From assembly GCF_023276655.1 (NCBI RefSeq), contig NZ_JALGRK010000001.1, positions 887,501-951,500 of the forward strand: a stretch of 64,000 nt of DNA, in the 5' to 3' direction. Source of the DNA: Olsenella intestinalis. Its GTDB lineage: Bacteria; Actinomycetota; Coriobacteriia; Coriobacteriales; Atopobiaceae. Of this stretch, positions 7,641 to 16,152 are shown one piece after another. Made by a program: the position numbers and the translations under genes. Every line of letters begins with the position of its first letter. Position 1 is the first letter of the stretch. The notes beneath the pieces were generated by a model that made no database searches, was not told where the DNA came from, and saw only the letters and a program-made list of their open reading frames with translations.

Positions 7641-8594
7641 ATGACTAAACGCAGCACCTACGGAGCCATAGCGCTGGCCTTTGGGGCCGCGATCACCGTG
7701 ACGCTCTCGGGCTGCAATGTGCCGGTCCTCTCCCAGACCACCAAGACCTACGACGAGGCCCGCGCCGCGCAGACGGCGGCGCTCAAGCCCAAGGTCGACG
7801 GCTCCTCCCTCAAGAACCAGGGCTACCTGACGGTGGGGCTGCGCACCGCGCGCTCCACGATCCCGTTCTACCTCGCGACCGACGCGGGCGAGACCTCGGG
7901 CATCGACGTCGACGTGGCCTCGATCCTCGCGAGCGAGCTCGGGCTCAAGGTGAGGTTCGTCTCGGTGGCGAGCACCTCCAAGGGGCTCGAGAGCGACTGC
8001 GACATCGTGATGGACACCGCCTCGAACTCGGACGTGGCGGGCGCGCGCATCGTGGGCACCTACGCCGAGCAGTCGACCGCCTTCTTCCACAAGGGCGCAT
8101 CGGGGGCGGTCTCGGCCGCCGACCTGAACGGCAAGACCGTCGGCCTGCAGGGCGGCTCGGTCTCGCAGAAGGCGCTCGGCGACTCGGGGCTCACGATGAC
8201 GCAGAAGACCTTCGACTCCCTCAACGACTGCTTCGACGCGCTGGCCGCGGGAAGCGTCGACTATGTCCTGTGCGACGCGTACGCGGGCGCCTACCTGGCG
8301 CGCATGTACAACGGCCTGGCGTTCGCCGGCACGATCGACGTGCCCCAGACCGCCGGCGTGGCCGTGGCGTCCACCAACAGCTCGCTGCTCAAGGCCCTTG
8401 GCGAGGCCATGGGCGCCGCCCAGATGGGCGGCTGCCTGGACATCGTCAGGAGCCACTGGATTGGAGACCTGCCCGTCCTCACTGCCGCCGAGCAGGTGAA
8501 GGACGTGCCCAAGTCGGTGAGTGCGGCAACCGCCGATGACAGCTCGGGAGGAGGCCTTACGGTGGGAGGTAACGCTGCGGCGCCGCCCGCCTAG
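7641..8594 (+). CDS. Amino-acid-type solute-binding lipoprotein (SBP family 3-like)
   Basis: A 317-residue secreted lipoprotein: signal peptide with lipobox LSGC, cleavage before Cys25, then a two-lobe fold in which YLTVGLRT and SGIDVDVASILASELGL match the start of family 3 binding proteins of polar amino-acid ABC importers. Several usual ligand residues are less clear than in the protein at 18352, and no permease or ATPase is adjacent, so it may be an orphan binder or a degenerate sensor. GGGAGA precedes the ATG at 7641. It is wedged between the structured RNA and hpf. The C-terminal 30 residues are Gly/Ala/Ser-rich. Confidence 0.8.
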   Translation: MTKRSTYGAIALAFGAAITVTLSGCNVPVLSQTTKTYDEARAAQTAALKPKVDGSSLKNQGYLTVGLRTARSTIPFYLATDAGETSGIDVDVASILASELGLKVRFVSVASTSKGLESDCDIVMDTASNSDVAGARIVGTYAEQSTAFFHKGASGAVSAADLNGKTVGLQGGSVSQKALGDSGLTMTQKTFDSLNDCFDALAAGSVDYVLCDAYAGAYLARMYNGLAFAGTIDVPQTAGVAVASTNSSLLKALGEAMGAAQMGGCLDIVRSHWIGDLPVLTAAEQVKDVPKSVSAATADDSSGGGLTVGGNAAAPPA

Positions 8595-8728
8595 CTACCG
8601 TTGCCGCTCCGCTCTTCTCGCCCACGCGGCCCTTGGCCGTTCGTCGAAGGGAAGGACAGGAGACATCAGGAGTGGGTACGAGAAGAGCACGCGAACCCAC
8701 GCAAGACACGCGATACGAGGAGGTTCAT
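8595..8728. other. Leader of hpf
   Basis: No gene. It contains two copies of the repeated 9-mer in opposite orientation, GCTCTTCTC at 8611 and GAGAAGAGC at 8680, and ends with the strong ribosome site ACGAGGAGG at 8715-8723. Confidence 0.5.
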
Positions 8729-9313
8729 ATGACTGACATCAAGATCTCTGGTCGCAAGGTTTCGGTGACCGATGCCATGCGCGACCGCGTCAACGAGAAG
8801 ATCGGCGAGTCCCTCAAGGTGTTCGACATCAAGCCCATGAGCTGCGACGTCGTGCTCCGCGTTGACAAGAACCGCTCCAACCCCGACCGCAAGACGGCCG
8901 AGGTCACCGTGTACGTGCGCGACAACGTGGTCCGCGTGGAGGCCTCCGACAACGACATGTACACCGCGATCGACATCGCGGCCGAGAAGACCACGCGCCA
9001 GCTGCGCAAGTTCAAGACGCGCGTGATCGACCACAAGCACCACTCCCAGCGCGAGGACGTCCGCATCCAGGCCGAGCCGGTGGCGGACCTCGCGGACCTC
9101 ATCGAGGATGACGACGACGCGCTCGTGCGCGAGAAGTTCGTCGAGCTGCACCCGATGACCGAGGAGGAGGCGCTCGTCCAGACCGACCTCATCGGGCACG
9201 ATTTCTATGTTTTCGAGAATGCGACGACTGGTCTCGTCAACGTCATCTATCACCGTCATAATGGTGGGTACGGAATCATCAAGCCCAAACTCGAGACCGA
9301 GGATGGGATGTAG
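8729..9313 (+). CDS. hpf: Ribosome hibernation-promoting factor, long form
   Basis: Binds the small ribosomal subunit in slow growth and, through its C-terminal domain, joins two 70S ribosomes into an inactive 100S dimer. The 194-residue length and two-domain layout define the long form: an S30AE domain (about residues 1-105, starting with IKISGRKVSVTDAMRD) and the dimerising domain at about 130-190, with YVFENATTGLVNVIYHR and YGIIKPK. The ATG at 8729 follows ACGAGGAGG; the open frame before it is not conserved-looking. DegV follows 17 bases later. Confidence 0.95.
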   Translation: MTDIKISGRKVSVTDAMRDRVNEKIGESLKVFDIKPMSCDVVLRVDKNRSNPDRKTAEVTVYVRDNVVRVEASDNDMYTAIDIAAEKTTRQLRKFKTRVIDHKHHSQREDVRIQAEPVADLADLIEDDDDALVREKFVELHPMTEEEALVQTDLIGHDFYVFENATTGLVNVIYHRHNGGYGIIKPKLETEDGM

Positions 9314-9330
9314 GAGTTAGAGGTCAGTAC

Positions 9331-10341
9331 ATGGGTGAGAAGAACCCAGCAACTGATGAGTCTCAGGTTCCGGCCGGCGTCGCAAGCGCCGGCCGCGCCT
9401 ATCATCAGAAGCGCAACGTGAAGATCATCGTCGACTCGACGGCCGACTACGCCCCCGGCGTGGCGCGCCAGCTGGGCGTCGAGGTGATTCCCTTCACCTA
9501 CGTCACGCCCGAGGGCGAGAAGACCGACGACATGTGGGAGCACACCGACCCGCACGAGTTCTACGAGCACATGCGCAAGAACCCGGACGAGCACTACACC
9601 ACGGTCGCCGTCACGCCGGGGCGCTACCTCGAGTACTTCGAGCGCGCCGCCGAGGAGGGCCTGCCCACGATCTACCTGGGCCTGACCGAGGGCCTGTCGT
9701 CTGCCATCAACAACGCCCGCACCGCGGCCGAGATGGTGCGCGAGAAGCACCCCGACTTCGAGATCTACGTGCTCGACACCAAGGTGGACTCCGCCGCCGG
9801 CGAGCTTCTGGCCATCGAGGTCGTGCGCCTGGCCGCGAACGGCATGTCCGCCAAGGAGCTCTACGAGTGGGCCTCGGACGCGCGCAACTTCATCCACGGC
9901 TACTTCACGCTGGACAGCTTCGACGCGCTGGCGGCAGGCGGGCGCATCCCGCCCGCGGCGGCCACGGTCGGCGGCAAGCTCGACATCAAGCCGGAGCTGT
10001 CGTACGACCTGAACGGCGCGCTCACGCTGCGCGGCATGTGCCGCGGCCGCAAGAAGGCCCTGCGCGCGATCATGCAGGACTTCCGCGAGAACTACGCGAA
10101 GGACCCGTCGCTTCCGCTCGCGATCGTGTCGTCGGACGCCGACAAGGACGCCGACTGGCTCGAGAAGGAGGTCCGCAAGGAGAAGGGCTGCGAGGACGTC
10201 GCGATCATCCGCAGCACCGTCTCGCCGATCCTGGGCACGCACGTCGGCCCGGGCATGGTGGCCCTCGTCTTCTGGGGGACCGACCGCCGCGAGAAGATCT
10301 CGCTCACCGACCGGATCGCGCGCAAGGTGAAGAAGGACTAG
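9331..10341 (+). CDS. DegV-family fatty-acid-binding protein
   Basis: A DegV-family protein of 336 residues. Members bind a fatty acid; in Firmicutes relatives (FakB) they present it to the FakA kinase. The fold starts with KIIVDSTADYAP near residue 30 and continues with TVAVTPGRYLEYF, YLGLTEGLSSAINNA (the Ser loop that holds the carboxylate) and VDSAAGELLAIEVVRLA. The N-terminal 28 residues are an unusual polar extension. No FakA-like kinase gene is in the window. AGAGGT lies 8 bases before the ATG. The gene may be co-transcribed with hpf. Confidence 0.9.
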   Translation: MGEKNPATDESQVPAGVASAGRAYHQKRNVKIIVDSTADYAPGVARQLGVEVIPFTYVTPEGEKTDDMWEHTDPHEFYEHMRKNPDEHYTTVAVTPGRYLEYFERAAEEGLPTIYLGLTEGLSSAINNARTAAEMVREKHPDFEIYVLDTKVDSAAGELLAIEVVRLAANGMSAKELYEWASDARNFIHGYFTLDSFDALAAGGRIPPAAATVGGKLDIKPELSYDLNGALTLRGMCRGRKKALRAIMQDFRENYAKDPSLPLAIVSSDADKDADWLEKEVRKEKGCEDVAIIRSTVSPILGTHVGPGMVALVFWGTDRREKISLTDRIARKVKKD

Positions 10342-10364
10342 CGCGCACCCCACATCGCACCCGA

Positions 10365-10398
10365 CGCGACCTCGACCGCATGCGCGGCCGAGGTCGCG
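10365..10398 (+). terminator. Long GC hairpin after the degV-type gene
   Basis: CGCGACCTCG (10365-10374) and CGAGGTCGCG (10389-10398) are perfect inverted repeats, and CCGC/GCGG pair inside. There is no T run, so it is either a Rho-type or imperfect terminator, or another RNA structure. Confidence 0.4.
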
Positions 10399-10500
10399 GG
10401 ATATGGGGGAGGGGTTGTGCGACCCGAGCGGGCACCTAGCCTGAGCAGGCTCTTCTCCTCCACGTAAGCTTTTCAGACCCAAGCAAGAGAGGTCCCACGC

Positions 10501-11547
10501 ATGACTCCAGTTCGCATTCGCACCGTCGGCTTCGTCGGAACCGGCATCATGGGCGCGCCCATCTGCGAGCACCTGCTCGACGCCGGCTACCGCCTGTACG
10601 TCAACAACCGCACGCGCGAGAAGGCCGAGCGCCTGGTCGAGCGCGGCGCGATCTGGTGCGACACGCCGGCCGACGCCGCCCGCGAGGCCGACGTGACGTT
10701 CACGATGGTCGGCTACCCGACCGACGTGGAGGACGTCTACCTGGGCAAGAACGGCATCCTGTCCGCCGCGCGCAAGGGCTCGTGGATGGTCGACCTCACG
10801 ACCAGCTCGCCCGAGCTCGCGCGCGAGCTGCACGACGCCGCCGAGGTGATGGACAAGCATGCCGTCGACTGCCCCGTGACGGGCGGCCAGTCCGGCGCCG
10901 AGGCGGGCACGCTCACGCTCATGCTGGGCTGCGACGAGATGAGCGCCGCGCCGCTCGCCGACGTGCTCGCGACGTTCTCGAGCAAGGTCTACCACTTCGG
11001 CCGCGCCGGCCAGGGCCAGGTCGCCAAGCTCTGCAACCAGGTCTCGTTCGCCTCGTGCATCGTGGGCTACGCCGACGCGCTCGCCCTCGCCAAGCAGTCC
11101 GGCCTCGACGCCGACCAGGTGATTGACATGATCTGCGACGGCATGGGCGGCTCGGTCGCCATGGAGCGCCTCGCGCCCAAGTCGGCCGAGGGCGACTTCC
11201 GCCCTGGCTTCTTCGCCGAGTTCCTGCGCAAGGACCTCGCGCTCGCGCTTCGCGACGCCGAGGAGCGCGACCTGACGCTGCCGGGCGCCGAGTGCGCGTT
11301 CAACCTCTACGACGTGCTCTGCCAGATCGGCGGCTCGCGCCTGGGCGGCCAGGCCCTCACCCTGCTCTACGAGGACGAGGCCACGGGCGTCGCGGCCGGC
11401 CTCGACTGGTCGCTGCTCGAGCCCGACGCGGCCGACCCGCACGACGTCGCGCACGCCGGCCACGCCCACGGCCACGAGTGCGGCTGCGGCCACGACCACG
11501 GCCACGACCACGAGTGCGGCTGCGGCCACCACCACGAGGAGGCCTAG
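10501..11547 (+). CDS. 3-hydroxyisobutyrate dehydrogenase-like oxidoreductase with a His/Cys tail
   Basis: A beta-hydroxyacid dehydrogenase of 348 residues. The N-terminal Rossmann motif is GFVGTGIMGAP (about 9-19), followed by the family's substrate loop DCPVTGGQSGAEAGTL and the catalytic Lys in GQVAKLCNQ. The substrate cannot be told; 3-hydroxyisobutyrate, tartronate semialdehyde and succinic semialdehyde reductases share this fold. The odd part is the last 35 residues (coded by 11441-11544), with 12 His and 4 Cys in runs such as HECGCGHDHGHDH. Such a tail should bind metal (nickel, zinc or copper). The next gene starts 1 base after the stop. Confidence 0.9.
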   Translation: MTPVRIRTVGFVGTGIMGAPICEHLLDAGYRLYVNNRTREKAERLVERGAIWCDTPADAAREADVTFTMVGYPTDVEDVYLGKNGILSAARKGSWMVDLTTSSPELARELHDAAEVMDKHAVDCPVTGGQSGAEAGTLTLMLGCDEMSAAPLADVLATFSSKVYHFGRAGQGQVAKLCNQVSFASCIVGYADALALAKQSGLDADQVIDMICDGMGGSVAMERLAPKSAEGDFRPGFFAEFLRKDLALALRDAEERDLTLPGAECAFNLYDVLCQIGGSRLGGQALTLLYEDEATGVAAGLDWSLLEPDAADPHDVAHAGHAHGHECGCGHDHGHDHECGCGHHHEEA

Positions 11548-11548
11548 C

Positions 11549-11992
11549 ATGGCAGCGTTCTCCATGGCGATCGTCGCGATCCTGCTGCTGCTTCTCGGCA
11601 TCATCATCGGCGTCAAGCTCGGCGGCGAGCTGGCCAAGCAGTGCGTCACCCGCAAGGAGTACTGGATCGCCAACCTCAAGATCATCGGCGTCGGCGTCGT
11701 CGTGTCGGCCCTGGTCACGGCCACCGGCTGGCTCCTGCTCGCCGGCATCCCCATCGGCGGCATGGCCGGCGCCGTCGCCGCGCTGAAGATGGATTTTGGC
11801 GAGAGCGTCGGCCCCTGGAAGGCTCACGACACCTTCTTCCGGGTAAACAAGGACCAGGTGCGCCGCGCCGGCAGCCCGCAGGCCGAGGCCGTCCGCCGCG
11901 CGCGCCGCGACAACAAGCCCGTGCCCGAGGTCATCAGCGTCCAGGACGACAGCGCCCAGGACGAGAAGAGCGACCCCGGCGCCTCCAACTAG
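11549..11992 (+). CDS. Small membrane protein of unknown function
   Basis: Codes for 147 residues with an N-terminal hydrophobic helix (about 4-26), a second hydrophobic hairpin (about 46-83, GVGVVVSALVTATGWLLLAG and after) and a charged cytoplasmic tail. It uses the ACGAGGAGG inside the end of the dehydrogenase gene as its ribosome site and starts 1 base after that gene's stop, so the two are translationally coupled. I do not recognise a family. The shared transcript runs on into the NYN and HEAT-like genes. Confidence 0.75.
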   Translation: MAAFSMAIVAILLLLLGIIIGVKLGGELAKQCVTRKEYWIANLKIIGVGVVVSALVTATGWLLLAGIPIGGMAGAVAALKMDFGESVGPWKAHDTFFRVNKDQVRRAGSPQAEAVRRARRDNKPVPEVISVQDDSAQDEKSDPGASN

Positions 11993-12017
11993 CACCAACG
12001 AAAGGACCACCCACCAC

Positions 12018-12797
12018 ATGACCAACACCTACCAGAGCTCGCTCGCGGTCCTCATCGACTACGAGAACCTCGCGCTCGGGACCGGCAAGCGGAAGCGCAA
12101 CGGCCACCAGGAGGCGGGCCCCCGCCCCGACGTCAAGCGCATCCTCGAGCGACTCGTCGACAAGGGCCGCATCACGGCCAAGCGCGCCTACTGCGACTGG
12201 CAGCGCTTCGACGACGCCATCACGCCCCTCCACGAGCTCGGCATCGAGCTCATCGAGATCCCCGACCGCGCCTACACCGGCAAGAACTCCGCCGACATCC
12301 GCCTCTCGGTCGACGCGATGGAGATCGCCCTCACCAAGGAGCACATCGACACCTTCGCCATCCTCTCCGGCGACTCGGACTTCTCGCCGCTCGTCGCCAA
12401 GCTCAAGGAGTTCGGCAAGACCGTCATCGGCGTCGGCATGAAGGAGTCCACGAGCTCGCTTCTCGCCGAGGTCTGCGACGAGTTCCTCTTCTACGAGGAC
12501 ATCGTGAGCACCGGTGGCATCCCCGACTTCGCCTCCAAGGTCCCCGCCGAGCAGCAGCCCTGCTACCAGCTGCTCTTCGACACCATCGACGCCCTCCAGG
12601 GCGAGGAGACCGACAGCTCGATCCTCGCGTCGCGCCTCAAGGACACCATGAAGCGCAAGAGGCCGCAGTTCAGCGAGAGGAGCTATGGCTACCGCTCCTT
12701 CTCCATGCTGCTCAGGGAGGCCGCCAAGCTCGGCCTCATCGAGATCCACCAGGACCCCAAGAGCGGAACCGTCATGGTCGACGGCTTCTGCGAGTAG
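12018..12797 (+). CDS. NYN-domain ribonuclease-like protein with a C-terminal OST-HTH/LOTUS-type domain
   Basis: A 259-residue LabA/DUF88-type protein. The NYN (PIN-like) nuclease fold has its acidic metal-binding residues in AVLIDYENLA (about 9-18), SADIRLSVDAMEIAL (about 94-108) and FAILSGDSDFSPLV (about 114-127). After a linker, residues about 180-255 (LFDTIDALQGEE...GYRSFSMLLREAAKLGLIEI) match the OST-HTH/LOTUS RNA-binding fold often fused to NYN. It is probably an RNase or RNA-processing factor. GAAAGGACC precedes the ATG. It is third in a four-gene cluster with 20-25 base gaps. Confidence 0.88.
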   Translation: MTNTYQSSLAVLIDYENLALGTGKRKRNGHQEAGPRPDVKRILERLVDKGRITAKRAYCDWQRFDDAITPLHELGIELIEIPDRAYTGKNSADIRLSVDAMEIALTKEHIDTFAILSGDSDFSPLVAKLKEFGKTVIGVGMKESTSSLLAEVCDEFLFYEDIVSTGGIPDFASKVPAEQQPCYQLLFDTIDALQGEETDSSILASRLKDTMKRKRPQFSERSYGYRSFSMLLREAAKLGLIEIHQDPKSGTVMVDGFCE

Positions 12798-12817
12798 TGC
12801 AAGAAAGGAAGTCATAC

Positions 12818-13393
12818 ATGTCCGAGAAGATCAACCTGGACGGCGCCTCGATCGAGGACGTCCTCGCCCAGCTCTCGAGCCCCAACCGCCGCCAGCGCCA
12901 GGAGGCGGCCCGCATCATCGCGGCCGTCGCGTCGCTCACGCCCGACCAGCTGGTCGGTCACGCCGAGCCGCTGGTCGAGGCGCTCGAGAACCCCGAGGCC
13001 CAGACCCGCTGGGAGATCCTCGACGCCCTCTCCGCCCTCGTCGCGCTCGACGCCCCCTCGGTCATGGGCGCCACCGACGCCGCCGAGGCCTCCCTCTTCG
13101 ACGAGGACTCCGCCGCCGCGCGCCTCTCCGCGTTCAGGTTCATCGCCCGCCTCGGCGCCACCGCCCCCGACGCCTCCGACGCCGCCTGGCCGCTGCTCGA
13201 CGAGGCGATCCAGTGCTATCACGGGGACCCGGAGTATCGCGACATGCTGGGTGCTCTTCTCGACTTCGTCCGTGGCGACATCTCGGATGCCACGCGCGCC
13301 GCGCTCGTCGAGCGCATCTCCTTCGACGCCGAGAGCGGCCGCGGCTACGTCAAGGCCTTCTCGGCCGAGATCGTCCAGGCGGCGCAGGAGTAG
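12818..13393 (+). CDS. HEAT-repeat-like helical protein
   Basis: Codes for 191 residues made of amphipathic helices of the HEAT type (for example RRQRQEAARIIAAVASL and PEAQTRWEILDALSALVAL), so a protein-protein scaffold is likely. The ATG at 12818 is chosen because AAGAAAGGAAG precedes it; an in-frame GTG at 12797 overlaps the previous stop and lacks a ribosome site. Last gene of the cluster that begins at 10501. Function unknown. Confidence 0.7.
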   Translation: MSEKINLDGASIEDVLAQLSSPNRRQRQEAARIIAAVASLTPDQLVGHAEPLVEALENPEAQTRWEILDALSALVALDAPSVMGATDAAEASLFDEDSAAARLSAFRFIARLGATAPDASDAAWPLLDEAIQCYHGDPEYRDMLGALLDFVRGDISDATRAALVERISFDAESGRGYVKAFSAEIVQAAQE

Positions 13394-13567
13394 TTCTTTC
13401 AGCTTTCGTCAAGCGTGACGTGCGAGCGGTGCAGCCGCAGCTCCAAGCGCTGCATGCGCGGCGCGCACGTCCCCTTTGGTGTAAGGTGTTCACGTTGAAC
13501 GCACCATCATCGATGTGCATACGTTTCTTCGAGGCGGCTCGCGACGCGACCGCAGATGGAGGTAACA

Positions 13568-14467
13568 ATGGCAGAGTCCAACGCACCCAAGACGGAGGCC
13601 AAGGCGCCGATTGACGTCAAGCTGCCCAAGGCTTCCGGCTCCCTGAAGACCCCCGCCGTGATCGGCATCGCCGTCGCCTGCGCGATCGTGGGCGTCCTGA
13701 TCGGCAAGTTCCTTCTCGGCGGCATCGGCGCGGGCGGCGTCTCTGGCAAGACCACGGTGAGCGAGGGCGAGCTCAACAGCGCCATGGCCACCTACTCCTA
13801 CGCCGGCACCAACGGTACCGTCACGGTCCGCGACGTCATCACGAGCTCCGGCACGCTCGACGGCGCCAAGGACGACAAGGGCAACTACAAGATTCCGTCC
13901 GCCGACGAGGCCCTCTCGTTCGCGCGCTCCGCGATCATCGAGAAGGAGGCCGAGAAGCGCAACATCTCCGTCTCCGACGACGACATCAAGAGCTACGCCA
14001 GCGAGATGCTCGGCTCCGACGACCTCGACAGCATCGCCTCCAGCTACGGCATGGACGCCGACACGGCCAAGAAGCTCATCAAGCAGTCCGCGATGATGAA
14101 GAAGCTTCGCGAGCAGGTCGTGACCGAGTCCGACGCCGGCGAGGCGCCGACGGCCCCCACCGAGGCCGCCGAGGACCAGAAGCAGGTCCCCAAGCCCGAG
14201 TACGCCCAGTACATCATCAAGCTCGCCGGCAGCGAGTGGGATAGCGCCAACAACAAGTGGGCCTCCACCGATGGCCCCTACGCCACGGCGCTCAAGGACT
14301 ACACCGTCACCAACGACGGCGCGACCTACGAGGCCGCCCAGGCTGCCTACTACGTCGCCTACCAGGACTACTCCACCAAGCAGTCCTCGGTCTCGACGCA
14401 GTGGACCGACTTCGTGAACGGCCTGCTCTCCAACGCGTCGATCCAGCTCTCGACGCTCGTCGCGTAG
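13568..14467 (+). CDS. Membrane-anchored SurA-N-like chaperone
   Basis: Codes for 299 residues. An N-terminal membrane helix at about 32-55 (PAVIGIAVACAIVGVLIG) anchors an extracellular domain. Residues about 110-185, with SADEALSFARSAIIEKEAEKRN and a following helical bundle, resemble the SurA/PrsA N-terminal chaperone domain. The parvulin isomerase domain that normally follows is not visible, so it is a foldase relative without the enzyme part. GGAGGT lies 4 bases before the ATG at 13568. A TTGAAC at 13495-13500 with CATACG 17 bases on could be its promoter. A strong terminator follows at 14496. Confidence 0.72.
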   Translation: MAESNAPKTEAKAPIDVKLPKASGSLKTPAVIGIAVACAIVGVLIGKFLLGGIGAGGVSGKTTVSEGELNSAMATYSYAGTNGTVTVRDVITSSGTLDGAKDDKGNYKIPSADEALSFARSAIIEKEAEKRNISVSDDDIKSYASEMLGSDDLDSIASSYGMDADTAKKLIKQSAMMKKLREQVVTESDAGEAPTAPTEAAEDQKQVPKPEYAQYIIKLAGSEWDSANNKWASTDGPYATALKDYTVTNDGATYEAAQAAYYVAYQDYSTKQSSVSTQWTDFVNGLLSNASIQLSTLVA

Positions 14468-14495
14468 GCGCGGGCATCTGCCAGGAGCATGCGAT

Positions 14496-14525
14496 GGGGT
14501 GGGGCCTCGGTCCCACCCCTTTTTT
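14496..14525 (+). terminator. Rho-independent terminator
   Basis: GGGGTGGG (14496-14503) pairs with CCCACCCC (14512-14519), followed by six T. Confidence 0.9.
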
Positions 14526-14567
14526 GTGGGCGCCGGCCGTCCGTCCGGCCGCCCGGGGAGGGGTGCT

Positions 14568-15758
14568 ATGCGCGTTATCGTGAGCGAGTGCCTGCTGGGC
14601 GTGGCCTGTCGCTACGACGGCGGGTCGAAGCCCTGCGCCGCGGTGCGCGACCTCTGTGCGAAGGTCGGCGCCACCGGCGTCTGCCCCGAGCGCGCCGCGG
14701 GCCTGCCCGTGCCGCGCGAGCCGGCCGAGCAGCGCGACGGTCGCGTGTGGCTGCGCGACGGCACCGACGTCACGGAGGAGTTTGGGCGCGGGGCGCAGGC
14801 TTGTCTCGCCCAGGCGCTTCGCGCAGGCGCGCCGCTTGCGGTTCTGAAGGCAAAAAGTCCGTCGTGCGGCAGTGGCGTAATCTACGATGGAACGTACACC
14901 GGACGATTGGTTGCGGGCGACGGCGTGTTCGCGCGCCTGCTTGAGAAAGAGGGGATCTGCGTGGTTACTGAGGACATCGTCGAGAAGTGCAAACCGTCCG
15001 TCGAGCATCCCGTGGCGATCGTGCTGGGCACCGGGCTGGGTCATCTGGCCACGCTCGTGAAGCCTGTGCGCCGCATCGACTACCACGACATCGACGGCTT
15101 CCCGCGCGAGGCGCGACCCGTGCCCGGCCACAGCTTCGAGGCGACCATCGGCACGATCGACGGCGTGCCCGTGGTGGTCTACCCCGGGCGCCCGCACCTC
15201 TACCAGGGCTACAGCGCCCCGGAGGTCACGTCGCTCGTTCGTCACGCGCACGAGCTTGGGTGCCGTGACATTCTCTTCTCGTGCGCGACGGGCTACATCG
15301 CGGGCAACGCCCACGAGGGCCTGGGCATCATCACCGACCAGATCAACCTCACGGGCAAGAACCCGCTGGCCGAGTGGGACGAGATCCGCGACCTGGAGAG
15401 CCCGTTCGTGGACATGTCCGACGCCTACAGCCCGTACCTGCGCACGCTTGCGCGCGGCGTTGCGGACGACCTGGGCATCACCGTGGAGGAGGGCGTGTTC
15501 GCGGGTTTGCTCGGACCGAGCTTCGAGACGCGCGCGGAGGCCGCGATGCTCAAGACGATGGGCGTCTCGTACGTGGGCATGTCGCTGGCCAACGAGGTCA
15601 TCATGGCGCAGGCGCTCGGCATGAACGTGCTTGGTCTCACGCTCGCGACCAACGAGAGCGGGGCCGCGGCCGTCACGCACGGCGAGGTCAGGAGCGCCGC
15701 GAGCGCGTACGACGATGACTTCGAGCGCCTGGTGCGCGGCGTGCTTCACCTGCTGTAG
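14568..15758 (+). CDS. DUF523-purine nucleoside phosphorylase fusion
   Basis: One 396-residue frame joins two proteins that are normally separate. Residues 1 to about 145 are a DUF523 domain: VSECLLGVACRYDGGSK, ATGVCPERAAGLPVPREPAE and LKAKSPSCGSG, with its conserved cysteines. Residues about 148-396 are a class II purine nucleoside phosphorylase (trimeric type): VAIVLGTGLGHL, HSFEATIGTIDGVPVVVYPGRPHLYQGY, and LLGPSFETRAEAAML, which holds the purine and phosphate sites. The PNP half splits purine nucleosides with phosphate into base and ribose-1-phosphate. The ATG at 14568 follows GGGGAGGGG. The frame is unbroken across the junction. Confidence 0.92.
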   Translation: MRVIVSECLLGVACRYDGGSKPCAAVRDLCAKVGATGVCPERAAGLPVPREPAEQRDGRVWLRDGTDVTEEFGRGAQACLAQALRAGAPLAVLKAKSPSCGSGVIYDGTYTGRLVAGDGVFARLLEKEGICVVTEDIVEKCKPSVEHPVAIVLGTGLGHLATLVKPVRRIDYHDIDGFPREARPVPGHSFEATIGTIDGVPVVVYPGRPHLYQGYSAPEVTSLVRHAHELGCRDILFSCATGYIAGNAHEGLGIITDQINLTGKNPLAEWDEIRDLESPFVDMSDAYSPYLRTLARGVADDLGITVEEGVFAGLLGPSFETRAEAAMLKTMGVSYVGMSLANEVIMAQALGMNVLGLTLATNESGAAAVTHGEVRSAASAYDDDFERLVRGVLHLL

Positions 15759-15907
15759 CGCTTGCTGCGGCTCGTGCGCCCGGCTCGCGTTCGCGGCTCG
15801 CATTTGGAGAGGTCGTGATTGGCGGGGGAGCGCCGCAAAACTGCCCCTTGCCAAAGGCCGCGGCCTCTCGTATAGTAGGTATTCGCTGCGCGAGCAGCCA
15901 TAGGAGC

Positions 15908-15983
15908 GCCAGCTTAGCTCAGTTGGTAGAGCACCGCTCTCGTAAAGCGGGGGTCATCAGTTCAAGTCTGATAGCTGGCTCCA
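15908..15983 (+). tRNA. tRNA-Thr (anticodon CGT)
   Basis: Full cloverleaf of 76 bases with CCA encoded: acceptor GCCAGCT/AGCTGGC, D arm GCTC...GAGC, anticodon stem CCGCT/AGCGG around the loop CTCGTAA (anticodon CGT, reads ACG), and T arm ATCAG-TTCAAGT-CTGAT. A terminator follows at once. Confidence 0.97.
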
Positions 15984-15994
15984 TTGTTTCTTTC

Positions 15995-16021
15995 GGCAGG
16001 CACTTCGGTGCCTGCCTTTTT
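15995..16021 (+). terminator. Terminator of the tRNA-Thr gene
   Basis: GGCAGGCAC (15995-16003), loop TTCG, GTGCCTGCC (16008-16016), then five T. Confidence 0.92.
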
Positions 16022-16060
16022 CATGTCGCGCGGCCGTGTCCCCGGGCGGCCGCAATGATG

Positions 16061-16092
16061 CGCATTCGTGCGGACACGCATTCGTGCGGACG
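16061..16092 (+). repeat. Two tandem copies of a 16-bp unit upstream of the membrane protein gene
   Basis: CGCATTCGTGCGGAC occurs at 16061 and again at 16077, a perfect 15 of 16 base tandem repeat with exact 16-bp spacing. It lies about 60-90 bases before the GTG start at 16153 and just before a possible -10 (TATCGT/TATCAT near 16098-16110), so it could be a regulator site. Confidence 0.6.
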
Positions 16093-16152
16093 CGCTGTAT
16101 CGTCTATCATCATTGCAAGAACCAAGTGCGCATCTCAGCAGGGGAGACTTCC

